From Micavibrio sp. UBA1672 (GTDB taxonomy: Bacteria; Pseudomonadota; Alphaproteobacteria; Micavibrionales; Micavibrionaceae), in the NCBI GenBank assembly GCA_002320665.1, contig DCKO01000098.1, positions 1 to 33,562 on the forward strand: a stretch of 33,562 nucleotides of DNA, in the 5' to 3' direction. Below are positions 16,187 through 25,294 of this stretch, in pieces. Within the stretch, counting starts at the first letter, position 1. Each line of letters starts with the position of its first letter. The position numbers and the translations under genes are program-made. The notes below the pieces were generated by a model, which was not told the origin of the DNA, searched no databases, and saw nothing but the letters and a program-made list of their open reading frames with translations.

Positions 16187-17743
16187 ATGGAATTGTTACA
16201 AGTTGCAGATACAGTAGCTCGTGAAAAAAACATCGATCGCGAAATAGTTTTAACAGCTATGGAAGAAGCGATCCAGAAAGCTGGCCGCTCTAAATACGGG
16301 CATGAGCAAGATATCCGCGCGCAAATAGATCGCAGCAGCGGTATCATTGAACTAAAACGCTATCGTGAAGTTTTGGAAGATGATGCTGAGATAGAAAACG
16401 AAGTAGCTCAACTAACACTCTCACAAGCATCAAGAATTAAGCCTGATGCCAAACCAGGTGAATTCCTGATTGATGAACTCCCACCACTGGATTTTGGTCG
16501 TATTGCCGCACAAACAGCCAAACAGGTTATCATGCAAAAAGTACGTGAAGCCGAACGTGCCCGTCAATATGAAGAATTCAAAGACCGCGTTGGTGAAATC
16601 GTTAACGGTGTTGTCAAACGTGTTGAGTATGGTAACGCAACAATTGACATCCAAGGCCGTGCAGAAGGATTACTCCGCCGTGACGAGACTATTCCTCGCG
16701 AGCCTATCAATATGAATGACCGTGTTCGCGCCATTATCTACGAGGTGCGTGAAGAAACTCGCGGCCCACAAATCTTTTTATCACGCTCTCACCCTGAATT
16801 CATGGCCAAGCTGTTTACACAGGAAGTACCAGAGATTTATGACGGCATTATTGAGATCAAGGCTGTTGCCCGTGACCCGGGAAGCCGTGCCAAAATTGCG
16901 GTAACATCCAAAGACGGGACTATTGACCCTGTTGGTGCCTGTGTAGGTATGCGTGGCTCTCGCGTTCAAGCCGTAGTAAATGAGCTTGGCGGCGAAAAAG
17001 TCGACATTATTCCATGGACCGAAGATACTGGCTCATTTGTAGTTAATGCCCTACAACCTGCTGCCGTAACAAAAGTAATTCTTGATGAAGAAAACAAACG
17101 CATGGACGTTGTCGTGCCTGATGACCAACTCAGCCTTGCTATTGGTCGTCGCGGACAAAATGTACGCTTAGCCTCAATGCTAATTGGCTGGGATATTGAT
17201 ATCATGACAGAGGAAGCTGAATCAGAACGCCGCGCCGAAGAACTCAGCACACGCTCAGCCCTATTCATGGAAGCACTGGACGTTGATGATGTTATCGCCC
17301 ACCTTCTTGTTGCTGAAGGATTCTCTCAAGTAGAGGAAATCATTCAAACGCCTGTAGATGAATTAAATCAGATCGAAGGATTTGAAGAAGAAATTTCTAT
17401 CGAGCTTCAAAACCGTGCAGCAGCATGGCTTGAAGAGAAAGAAAAGGAACTGAAATCAAAACAAGATGAATTGAAGATTCAAGATGACCTTATGGTATTT
17501 GAAGGCCTACGTTCAGATCAAATACTTAAGCTTGGTGAAAAAGGCATCAAAACCCTTGATGACCTTGCTGATCTCGCTGGCGATGAATTGATGGAAATGC
17601 TGGGTGAAAACCAACTAACAGAAAAAGACGCCAATGATGTCATTATGAAAGCCCGTGAACACTGGTTTGCTGAAGAAGATGCTCAAGCTGAGGCCGCATT
17701 AGAAGAAGCAGAAAAAGCTAATGAAAAAGAAGAAACGGTATAA
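16187..17743 (+). CDS. nusA: transcription termination/antitermination factor NusA
   Basis: NusA (518 residues) binds RNA polymerase and nascent RNA and controls pausing, termination and antitermination. Domains in order: N-terminal polymerase-binding domain (1-125), S1 domain (about 130-200, VNGVVKRVEYGNATIDI), two KH domains (about 225-345, including VGACVGMRGSRVQ and LAIGRRGQNVRLA), and two C-terminal acidic helix-hairpin-helix repeats (about 365-420 and 435-500), the long form found in proteobacteria. An Ala/Glu-rich tail closes it. The ribosome binding site TAGGAG is well placed before ATG 16187. Confidence 0.96.
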   Translation: MELLQVADTVAREKNIDREIVLTAMEEAIQKAGRSKYGHEQDIRAQIDRSSGIIELKRYREVLEDDAEIENEVAQLTLSQASRIKPDAKPGEFLIDELPPLDFGRIAAQTAKQVIMQKVREAERARQYEEFKDRVGEIVNGVVKRVEYGNATIDIQGRAEGLLRRDETIPREPINMNDRVRAIIYEVREETRGPQIFLSRSHPEFMAKLFTQEVPEIYDGIIEIKAVARDPGSRAKIAVTSKDGTIDPVGACVGMRGSRVQAVVNELGGEKVDIIPWTEDTGSFVVNALQPAAVTKVILDEENKRMDVVVPDDQLSLAIGRRGQNVRLASMLIGWDIDIMTEEAESERRAEELSTRSALFMEALDVDDVIAHLLVAEGFSQVEEIIQTPVDELNQIEGFEEEISIELQNRAAAWLEEKEKELKSKQDELKIQDDLMVFEGLRSDQILKLGEKGIKTLDDLADLAGDELMEMLGENQLTEKDANDVIMKAREHWFAEEDAQAEAALEEAEKANEKEETV

Positions 17744-17774
17744 TAACTGAATTTCTTCAAACTATTTTTTGCAC

Positions 17775-17807
17775 TTGAGGGCGCATGGGTGTATACCTAG
17801 CCCTCAA
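17775..17807 (+). other. intercistronic hairpin between nusA and infB
   Basis: TTGAGGGC (17775-17782) and GCCCTCAA (17800-17807) form a perfect 8-base-pair stem, with an inner 3-pair stem GGT/ACC (17788-17790 and 17795-17797) closing a GTAT tetraloop. No T-run follows, so it is not a standard terminator. It lies just upstream of the infB ribosome binding site region and may be an RNA processing or stability element, or a regulator of infB translation. It occupies the place where most alphaproteobacteria carry ylxR. Confidence 0.55.
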
Positions 17808-17831
17808 TGAAAGGATTTGGAACAAAGTTTT

Positions 17832-20300
17832 ATGAGTGAAAAAGAAAAAACAGAAGAAACCAAAGACACAAAAAAAGGCGGAAAAACACTAAGCCTTTCC
17901 GGTAAAACGCTGAGTCTGAAATCAGGTGATCGCATAGGGTCTAGCTCAGGTCGTGGCGGCACAGTAGCCGTTGAGGTCAAGCGTGCCCGCAAACCTTCAA
18001 CGCCTCAAAGCACGGATAAAAAGACCTCGTCATCAGAAGATCCACACTTAACATCTCAGGAACGTGAAGCCCGCGCCAAAGCGCTAAAAGCTGCGTTATC
18101 TGGAGATACCAAGAAAAGGGAACTTCCTAAGCGACGCGTTATGACGCTTGAAGATAAAAAGGCAAAAGAAGAAAAAGAAAAAAAAGAAGCTGAAAAACTA
18201 CAAAAAAGCATTGCAACGGATGAAAATAAGGATATCACACCAGATATTGATAATATTCCTCCTGCTGCTAAAGATACTGAAAACAGACGCGCAAAAAATT
18301 TTGGTACCAATGATGAGCCTGAAGAGAGCTACAGAGATAAAATCAAGCGTAATGCACCTAAGCCAACGCGCAGACCCGCAGAGGATCGTCGCGGCGGAAG
18401 AATTACAGTCACACAGGCGCTAAACCGTGACTATGAGCGCGATCGCGGGCCATCACTAGCAGCACAGAAACGCGCCCTTGAGAAGGCACGCATGGCCGCT
18501 CAACCTTTTCAAGAGCCCACACAAAAGCAAATTCGTGAAGTAGTTCTTCCTGAAACGATTACAGTTCAAGAACTCGCTAACAGAATGGCTGAGCCTGGAA
18601 AAGAAGTCATAAAAGCTCTTATGAAAATGGGTGTTATGGCTACTGGCGTGCAGAGCATTGATGCTGATACTGCGGAGCTAATCATTGATGAATTTGGCCA
18701 CAAAGTCAGACGCGTTACAGATGCAGATGTTGAAATTGGCCTTGAAGGCGATGAAGACAAAGAAGAAGACATGGTCGCAAGGCCACCTGTTGTCACGATC
18801 ATGGGTCACGTTGACCATGGTAAAACATCATTACTAGATGCACTTCGTGAAACAGATGTTGTTGCAGGTGAAGCAGGTGGTATTACACAACATATCGGCG
18901 CATATCAGGTACAAATGTCTTCTGGTGATAAAATCACTTTTCTTGACACACCAGGTCACGCAGCCTTCACTGAAATGCGTGCCAGAGGTGCAGATGTTAC
19001 CGATATCGTTGTAGTCGTTGTTGCCGCCAATGACAGTGTTATGCCCCAAACAATCGAGGCAATTAACCATGCTAAGGCAGCTAATGTTCCGATTATCGTT
19101 GCGGTAAACAAAATTGACTTGCCAGATGCCAACCCAACCAAAGTAAAACAAGACTTGCTTCAATATGAAGTTGTCATTGAAGAAATGGGTGGCGATGTTC
19201 AATGTATAGAGATCTCTGCCAAGAACAAAATGAACCTCGATAAGCTAGAAGAAGCTATTTTACTACAGGCAGAAATCCTTGAGCTAAAAGCCAACCCGAA
19301 TCGCTTGGCACAGGGTTTTGTTGTTGAAGCAAAAATGGAAAAGGGCCGCGGTTCAGTCGCAACAGTTCTTATCCAGAAAGGAACTCTGCGTATAGGTCAC
19401 GTATTTGTAGCTGGCGCTGTTTTTGGTAAAGTCCGAGCCCTTATTAATGATAAAGGCCAAAATGTTATGGAAGGCGTACCTGGACAGCCTGTTGAAGTAC
19501 TTGGTGCAAATGACACACCTTTGGCTGGTGATATATTCAATGTTACAAAGGATGAAAACAAGGCCCGTGAAATCAGCGAATACCGTAAACGCAAAATCAA
19601 GGAAATTGCCGCTGCAAATGCCGTTAAAGGACGCACAACAATGGAACAACTTGTTTCCATGCGCGAACAAGGTGAAAAAATCAAACTCCCTGTCATTATC
19701 CGTGCCGATGTCCATGGCTCAATTGAGGCTATTGCCGGTTCAATTGACAAGGTCATGGAAGAAAATGAAGATATTAATGTTCAAATTCTTCACACAGGCG
19801 TTGGCGGCATCACCGAGTCCGATGTTATCTTGGCACAAGCCACAGGCGCATTGATTGTTGGCTTTAACGTGCGAGCGAACAAGCAAGCACGTGATTTGGC
19901 GCATCAAGAGCAAGTAGAAGTCAGATACTACAACGTCATTTACAATGTGATTGACGATGTTAAAGCCATCTTGAGCGGTATGTTAACACCGACAACCCGC
20001 GAAGAATATCTGGGTCAGGCAAAAATCAAGCAAGTCTTCAACATCACCAAAGTTGGTAAAGTTGCTGGTTGTGAAGTCGAAGCAGGTAGTGTGAAGCGTG
20101 GCTCCAAGGTGCGCCTGCTTCGTGATGACGTAGTAATCCACGAAGGCATGCTCAAGACCCTGCAACGCTTCAAAGACGAAGTCGCAGAAGTCAAGGAAGG
20201 CATGGAATGCGGTATGGCCTTCGAGAGTTATGATGACATTAAAGAAAATGATATCATTGAGTGTTATGAAATCATAGAAGAGCAACGCGTGCTGGATTAA
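17832..20300 (+). CDS. infB: translation initiation factor IF-2
   Basis: IF-2 is the GTPase that brings initiator tRNA to the 30S subunit. From the ATG at 17832 it has 822 residues: a long charged N-terminal region beginning with KTLSLSGKTLSLKSG typical of alphaproteobacterial IF-2, an IF2_N module (about 240-290), the GTPase domain with G1 GHVDHGKT (325-332), DTPGHAAF and NKID, then domains II to IV. An in-frame TTG at 17817 would add five residues, but its AAAGGA is too close, and ATG suits the family N-terminus better even though the same AAAGGA is then about 16 bases away. Poly-Lys/Glu runs near residue 105-115 are low-complexity. Confidence 0.95.
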   Translation: MSEKEKTEETKDTKKGGKTLSLSGKTLSLKSGDRIGSSSGRGGTVAVEVKRARKPSTPQSTDKKTSSSEDPHLTSQEREARAKALKAALSGDTKKRELPKRRVMTLEDKKAKEEKEKKEAEKLQKSIATDENKDITPDIDNIPPAAKDTENRRAKNFGTNDEPEESYRDKIKRNAPKPTRRPAEDRRGGRITVTQALNRDYERDRGPSLAAQKRALEKARMAAQPFQEPTQKQIREVVLPETITVQELANRMAEPGKEVIKALMKMGVMATGVQSIDADTAELIIDEFGHKVRRVTDADVEIGLEGDEDKEEDMVARPPVVTIMGHVDHGKTSLLDALRETDVVAGEAGGITQHIGAYQVQMSSGDKITFLDTPGHAAFTEMRARGADVTDIVVVVVAANDSVMPQTIEAINHAKAANVPIIVAVNKIDLPDANPTKVKQDLLQYEVVIEEMGGDVQCIEISAKNKMNLDKLEEAILLQAEILELKANPNRLAQGFVVEAKMEKGRGSVATVLIQKGTLRIGHVFVAGAVFGKVRALINDKGQNVMEGVPGQPVEVLGANDTPLAGDIFNVTKDENKAREISEYRKRKIKEIAAANAVKGRTTMEQLVSMREQGEKIKLPVIIRADVHGSIEAIAGSIDKVMEENEDINVQILHTGVGGITESDVILAQATGALIVGFNVRANKQARDLAHQEQVEVRYYNVIYNVIDDVKAILSGMLTPTTREEYLGQAKIKQVFNITKVGKVAGCEVEAGSVKRGSKVRLLRDDVVIHEGMLKTLQRFKDEVAEVKEGMECGMAFESYDDIKENDIIECYEIIEEQRVLD

Positions 20301-20339
20301 GCCTGTACGCCGTGCACCGCTACTACTAGTGCATCGAAA

Positions 20340-20762
20340 ATGAAACAAAAAAGAAACACATCAAAGTCCAGCATTAACGAACCATCGCAGCGTCAATTAC
20401 GCGTTGGGGAGCAAATCAGACATATTTTATCCGAGACTTTACAAAGGGGTCATTTTACCAATGACTTTCTTTTGGATCACTCCAATACAATTACAATTTC
20501 AGAAGTCCGCCCTTCTCCTGATTTAAAATACGCCAAGGCCTATATTACAGCAATGGGTATGGAAAACCTCTCTGAAATACTTAAAGCCTTAAACGAGGAA
20601 AGTAATGTTTTTCAAAAAGATATAGGGCGCTCTTTAAGTATTAAATTTACACCAAGAATCAAGTTTGTAGAAGATGAAAGCTTTGCCAATGCAGAGCACA
20701 TTGAAAACATCTTGCGTGACATTCACAAACATCAACCACCTTCCTCGGGTGATGAGGAGTAA
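20340..20762 (+). CDS. rbfA: 30S ribosome-binding factor RbfA
   Basis: RbfA (140 residues) assists late 30S maturation and cold adaptation by binding near the 5' end of 16S rRNA. The single KH-like domain is visible: QLRVGEQIRHILSETLQRG at the N-terminus, the ISEVRPSPDLKYAKAYI strand, and IKFTPRIKFVEDES with the Ala-interrupted helix-kink-helix. The basic N-terminal extension is a few residues longer than in E. coli. It starts 39 bases after infB and stops 9 bases before truB, within the operon. Confidence 0.93.
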   Translation: MKQKRNTSKSSINEPSQRQLRVGEQIRHILSETLQRGHFTNDFLLDHSNTITISEVRPSPDLKYAKAYITAMGMENLSEILKALNEESNVFQKDIGRSLSIKFTPRIKFVEDESFANAEHIENILRDIHKHQPPSSGDEE

Positions 20763-20771
20763 CCCCCCAAT

Positions 20772-21716
20772 ATGGCTAGACGTCAAAAAGGTGATTTAAT
20801 CCATGGCTGGGTTAACCTTGATAAGCCACTAGGAATGACCTCGACACAAGCAATAGGTAAAATACGCTCAATCCTCAAAGGCTCAAAGGCTGGGCACGCT
20901 GGAACACTAGACCCTCTAGCCACAGGCATATTGCCCATAGCACTTGGTGAAGCCACAAAAACAATCCCCTATATCCAAGATAGTATTAAAACCTATGAAT
21001 TTATTGTTACATGGGGTGAACAACGTGATACTGACGACATGGAAGGTGATATCATTGCAACATCAGATCATCGCCCCTCTGAAAGAGCCATCCAAGATAT
21101 CCTGCCGGAATTTATGGGCCACATACAGCAAACGCCGCCCCAATTCTCGGCAATTAAGATTGCTGGACAGCGTGCCTATGATCTAGCCAGAGCCGGTGAA
21201 GATGTAGAGCTAAAATCAAGGGAAGTTTTTATTAAGTCCCTAAAGCTAATCTCAACTGACAAAGATATAGCCAGCCTTGAAATGACCTGCGGCAAAGGCA
21301 CCTATGTCAGGTCATTAGCACGCGATATGGCTGAGAAACTTGGGACAAAGGGCTATGTAAGCACACTCCGCCGCATAAAAGTCGGGCCATTCACAACGCA
21401 AAACACGATTTCTCTGGACATTTTAGCTAATATGGATTACATTGCGGCCCGTCGCGAGGCTTTGCTGCCTGTACACACCGCGCTGGACGATATCCCGGCT
21501 CTGGCTGTGACAGCAGAAGAAACAGCAAGACTTCGTAATGGACAGGAACTGGAATTTATAACCCGTCAAGACTTTGCAAGGCTTGAAAAGGCCGGGCTAG
21601 CGGGAACTAAAAATAAAGCGGCGCTAGCGTCTTATAAAGACGACATCATCGCGATTATAGAGGTTGATAAATATAAAGTCAGTCCGGTCCGTGTTTTTAA
21701 TTTAGAAAAGAAATGA
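20772..21716 (+). CDS. truB: tRNA pseudouridine(55) synthase TruB
   Basis: TruB (314 residues) converts U55 of the T loop in all elongator tRNAs to pseudouridine. The catalytic Asp47 lies in GHAGTLDPLATG (41-52), preceded by the GWVNLDKPLGMTS opening. The QTPPQFSAIKIAGQRAYDLAR motif and the GTYVRSLARDM motif that positions the substrate are present. The C-terminal region contains a PUA-like part. It starts 9 bases after rbfA and ends 7 bases before rpsO. Confidence 0.95.
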   Translation: MARRQKGDLIHGWVNLDKPLGMTSTQAIGKIRSILKGSKAGHAGTLDPLATGILPIALGEATKTIPYIQDSIKTYEFIVTWGEQRDTDDMEGDIIATSDHRPSERAIQDILPEFMGHIQQTPPQFSAIKIAGQRAYDLARAGEDVELKSREVFIKSLKLISTDKDIASLEMTCGKGTYVRSLARDMAEKLGTKGYVSTLRRIKVGPFTTQNTISLDILANMDYIAARREALLPVHTALDDIPALAVTAEETARLRNGQELEFITRQDFARLEKAGLAGTKNKAALASYKDDIIAIIEVDKYKVSPVRVFNLEKK

Positions 21717-21723
21717 GGAAAAG

Positions 21724-21993
21724 ATGTCGATAGAACCAGCCCGCAAGGCAAAAATTATCAAGGATTTTCAAACATCCAAAGAAGATACAGGCTCTCCAGA
21801 AGTACAAGTGGCTATTTTGTCCAAACGTATTGAAGAGCTATCAGAGCACATGAAAGTCCACAAAAAAGACTTCCACAGCCGCCGCGGCCTTTTGGCAATG
21901 GTTGCAAAACGCAGAAAGCTTTTGGATTACCTTAAGAGCAAAGACGAAGACCGTTATCAAAAACTTATCAAGTCTCTTGGTATTCGACGCTAA
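21724..21993 (+). CDS. rpsO: 30S ribosomal protein S15
   Basis: S15 (89 residues) binds the central domain of 16S rRNA and bridges to the 50S subunit. The family sequence is clear: DTGSPEVQVAILSKRIEELSEH with the HKKDFHSRRGLLAMVAKRRKLLDYL core. GAGG-type Shine-Dalgarno bases (ATGAGGAAAAG) precede the ATG at 21724. It is the last gene of the rimP operon and is followed by a terminator. The usual next gene, pnp, is absent. Confidence 0.97.
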   Translation: MSIEPARKAKIIKDFQTSKEDTGSPEVQVAILSKRIEELSEHMKVHKKDFHSRRGLLAMVAKRRKLLDYLKSKDEDRYQKLIKSLGIRR

Positions 21994-22020
21994 TAATTAT
22001 TTAGTGCTTATTCGATTTAC

Positions 22021-22047
22021 AAAACCCGATTTTCATCGGGTTTTTTT
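22021..22047. terminator. bidirectional Rho-independent terminator between rpsO and the sensor kinase
   Basis: AAAACCCGAT (22021-22030) and ATCGGGTTTT (22035-22044) form a perfect 10-pair stem with loop TTTC, followed by T on the plus strand and T-rich sequence on the minus strand. It ends rpsO and also the convergent kinase gene, whose stop codon (22046-22048) touches its T-run. Confidence 0.9.
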
Positions 22048-24613
22048 AATGCGTAATGTTCTCACGAGATTCTACATTTCTCAGACGCTCGGCAGGAATA
22101 ATAATCGCCACAGTTGTACCAATACCTTTTTTCGATAATATCTCCAAACGTCCGCCATGCAACTTGATCAAGGCCTTAGACAAGGGCAAACCGAGCCCCG
22201 TACCATCACCACTCCGGTCCAAAGCATTATCAATCTGCCCAAAAGGTGAAAGAGCCTTTTCGATTTCCTTCAAAGATAAACCAATCCCAGTATCAGAAAT
22301 AGACAACCGTAATGATCCATCATGATCATAATTTGAAAAGATCGTAATACGCCCTTCTTCCGGCGTGTATTGAGCTGCATTCGATATAATATTTTTTAAA
22401 ATATTCTTGATCGCAACTTCTTCGCCAACCATATACGGCAAACTCGCAGTTTCATTCATTAGAACCAAGCGCTTATCTCTTATTCTAGGTGACAAAGTAT
22501 CCAGTACACTTTCCAGACAAACTCCGAGCATAAATTCACTTTCCTTAAGCTCTTTCTTACCGGATTCAATTTTAGAAAGGTCGAGAATCTCATTAATAAT
22601 CTCTAGAAGGTTTTTACCACTATCATAAATATCCGTGGCATATTCCTTATAAACAGCTTGCCCAAGCTCTCCCATAACCTCGTTTTTAATAATCTCGGAA
22701 AAACCAATAATAGCATTCAGCGGTGTTCTTAGCTCATGACTCATATTCGCAATAAATTCTGTTTTTGCGCGGTTGGCCAAGTCCGATTCTATTTTTGCTT
22801 CCCTTAGAGCAATCTCAGCCTCTTTACGTCCTGTAATATCCTCCATAGATCCTTCATAATAAAGCGTATTGCCATTCTCATCTTGCACAATACGTATATT
22901 TTCGCGAACCCATATTTTATCTTTTGATTTCGTCAGGACTTGTGTCTCGTAATCAAAAACTTGCTTTTGCATCATAATCAGTTTTTCAAAACTTTTGCGC
23001 TCATCAGCATCGGGATAAACCAAACCATAGGCGTTCTTAACCAGCCTTAACATCTCCTCAACATCTCGATAACCAAGAATATGCGCCATAGCAGGGTTAG
23101 CACTCAGATATATACCTTCAGGGGTAACCTGATACAAACCACCTGCAGCATTTTCCACAATTGTCCTGTATTTCTTTTCCGCTTCGGCGAGTGCTCTTTC
23201 GGCACGTCGACGCTCATCGACATCTGTAATCGTACCAACCACACGCAGATTTTTATTCTCGTCCTGACGGATCATAGACATAGCCAGCTCTACCGCCCTG
23301 AATGTACCATTTGAAATACGAAGCCGCGCAAAAGATCTATAGGCCTGTTTTTGCCCCCTTACCAATAAATTAAAGTCTTCAATATGCTTTTCCTGTTCTT
23401 CAGGATGCAGCATAGTAAAGATATTATTATCCAGCGAGCGATCCATATCAAAACCCGTAATTTTTCGCCACGCTGCGCTAAGAAACAAAATATTCCCTGT
23501 TGTATCTGTTTCAAACAGCACATCACTAACGGAATCAATAATTGCCCTATTCTCACGTTCAGCTTTTATAAGTGTTTGATTTAGACGTTCACGCTCAGAA
23601 ATTTCATTTTGAAGCTCAAAATTCTTTTGCTCCAACACAGAATTCATACTCGAAAGCTTCATGGCCTGCTTGTAATTATTCCGCACAAATAAAGTACCCA
23701 AGAGCGTCATAATCACACCAAAAAACAAAACAAGATAAGGACTATTTTCAACAAAAACAAAATTCTCATCATCTTTGAACTGCAAAACAATCAGCCACTC
23801 ATTATCGCCAACAAAAAAGGAGTATTCCTGTTCCGCCTTGATATTATCTTCATCCGCATAGACATCATAATCCATATGATAAAGACCTCTATCAAATTTC
23901 ATATCCCGTATGGTCAAACGAAATAATAATGAATTTTCGCGCAAAAACTCATCATCAAACAAGACAGGTGCGCGTGTTACACCAATAATTACACCATTCG
24001 CTGAATTACCGGTTTCTACAGGCAAAGCCAAAGCAAAAGAACGTAACTTGATCATAGGCTGCCTGCTAAACTCTACATATTCCATTCCCTCGAAATTAGA
24101 AATAACCTGTATAGTTTTTGCTGAAAAGATTTGGTCACCTACCAAACGCTTAACCAGAGCATTATCAGGCTGCATCTGGTAATAAGGCGGCTTTGCTTTA
24201 TTATACTGCGCCTGAAAAATAGTTTTATACTGCCAATTCCCTGGACTAAGTTCATAGACGAGGAAAATCTGATCAAAGTTTGCAAGGCCAGGAACATTTC
24301 TTCTAATATTTTTAATAATTTTGTCTTTGTTTTCAGATTCAGAAGTCTGAAAGATCGTGGCTAATACCTGAATGGTGTTTTCAATTTTGCTGACGCCTTC
24401 TGACAAGATAATTCCGGCTTTATTAATCGTCTCCTCATAGCGATTTTTTGACAGATTCATAACGAAGAAACTAAGCACAAAAAAGGCTAGAACAGTTAAG
24501 AAAAGTCCATTCAAAACAACAATAAGCTGTGCAAAACCGGAGGTAAGGAAACCACTCCTTGATTTAGAGCCCCTTCTTACGCCCATATAATTAGAACTAT
24601 ACACATCATTCAT
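22046..24613 (-). CDS. membrane sensor histidine kinase with two PAS domains
   Basis: This 855-residue two-component kinase has a first membrane segment (about 27-52), a periplasmic sensing region (about 55-288), a second membrane segment (291-309), a coiled linker, PAS domain 1 (about 352-470) and PAS domain 2 with its PAC part (about 480-600). HisKA follows with His626 in MSHELRTPLN, then the HATPase domain with N745 (NIISNAA), DTGIGL (774-779) and GDGTGLGL (802-809). It lacks a receiver domain and no response-regulator gene adjoins, so it is an orphan kinase. The ribosome binding site AGGAT precedes the ATG. Signal and partner cannot be inferred, although it is divergent from a phasin gene. 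Confidence 0.92.
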   Translation of the reverse strand: MNDVYSSNYMGVRRGSKSRSGFLTSGFAQLIVVLNGLFLTVLAFFVLSFFVMNLSKNRYEETINKAGIILSEGVSKIENTIQVLATIFQTSESENKDKIIKNIRRNVPGLANFDQIFLVYELSPGNWQYKTIFQAQYNKAKPPYYQMQPDNALVKRLVGDQIFSAKTIQVISNFEGMEYVEFSRQPMIKLRSFALALPVETGNSANGVIIGVTRAPVLFDDEFLRENSLLFRLTIRDMKFDRGLYHMDYDVYADEDNIKAEQEYSFFVGDNEWLIVLQFKDDENFVFVENSPYLVLFFGVIMTLLGTLFVRNNYKQAMKLSSMNSVLEQKNFELQNEISERERLNQTLIKAERENRAIIDSVSDVLFETDTTGNILFLSAAWRKITGFDMDRSLDNNIFTMLHPEEQEKHIEDFNLLVRGQKQAYRSFARLRISNGTFRAVELAMSMIRQDENKNLRVVGTITDVDERRRAERALAEAEKKYRTIVENAAGGLYQVTPEGIYLSANPAMAHILGYRDVEEMLRLVKNAYGLVYPDADERKSFEKLIMMQKQVFDYETQVLTKSKDKIWVRENIRIVQDENGNTLYYEGSMEDITGRKEAEIALREAKIESDLANRAKTEFIANMSHELRTPLNAIIGFSEIIKNEVMGELGQAVYKEYATDIYDSGKNLLEIINEILDLSKIESGKKELKESEFMLGVCLESVLDTLSPRIRDKRLVLMNETASLPYMVGEEVAIKNILKNIISNAAQYTPEEGRITIFSNYDHDGSLRLSISDTGIGLSLKEIEKALSPFGQIDNALDRSGDGTGLGLPLSKALIKLHGGRLEILSKKGIGTTVAIIIPAERLRNVESRENITH

Positions 24614-24830
24614 GAATAAACATATCCTAAAGAAATTTTACGAACCTTAACATACCCACTAACGTATTTTACATTTTTACACAGGTAAAATGCAAAATTT
24701 TCGTTTATAAAAATACCCACATACACAGAGATTCTTTTTTGACCGCAACAAAGCTGAAACTTGACGAAATGTAATAAAAAGTTTACCTTTCTTGTAATGC
24801 AGCATTTTACGGGATTAATGAAGGAATTTG

Positions 24831-25286
24831 ATGATGACACGCGACAATCCATTTACTGCTTTTTTTTCGAATGAACAAATAAACACAGCCATGCAAAAAT
24901 ATCAGTGTTCTGCACTGGATATGGGCAAGTTTCTTGAAATAAACAGAAAGAATTTACTGGCATTATCGCGCGCACAGCAACAAGGCTTACAAAATGCTCA
25001 GGATCTTACAAATAAACAAATGGAAATCATCTCAGAGTTCTTAAAAGAACAATCCAGCGCAACAAATGACATCCTATGCGAAGGCAAGCCCGAAGAGAAA
25101 ATTATCAAAAACTCAGAACGCATGCAAAAAAGCTACAAAAAAGCCATGAGCAATCTGGAAGAAATTGCAGCTATAATCAAAGAAGCAAATAGTAAGACCA
25201 CCCGCATTCTTAATGATCAAGCCAAGGAGAATATTAAAACCATCTCCGAAAAGGCAGAAGAAAATACAAAAGCCGCGTCAGCTTAA
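24831..25286 (+). CDS. phasin family protein
   Basis: A 151-residue, almost wholly helical, Gln/Lys/Glu-rich protein with the phasin pattern: FTAFFSNEQINTAM near the start, then a long amphipathic helix (about 30-75, LALSRAQQQGLQNAQDLTNKQ) and a second helix. Phasins coat polyhydroxyalkanoate granules; in organisms without PHA they may act as chaperone-like proteins. I see no PHA synthase here. AAGGA lies five bases before ATG 24831 (a second ATG follows at 24834); a TTG frame start at 24828 is not needed. A TTGACG at 24761-24766 with a weak TACCTT at 17 bases is a possible promoter. Confidence 0.78.
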   Translation: MMTRDNPFTAFFSNEQINTAMQKYQCSALDMGKFLEINRKNLLALSRAQQQGLQNAQDLTNKQMEIISEFLKEQSSATNDILCEGKPEEKIIKNSERMQKSYKKAMSNLEEIAAIIKEANSKTTRILNDQAKENIKTISEKAEENTKAASA

Positions 25287-25294
25287 GAAATTTT

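Noticed and set aside
18148..18423. Lys-rich frame within infB
   Set aside because: It is a frame shadow of the charged low-complexity N-terminal region of IF-2.
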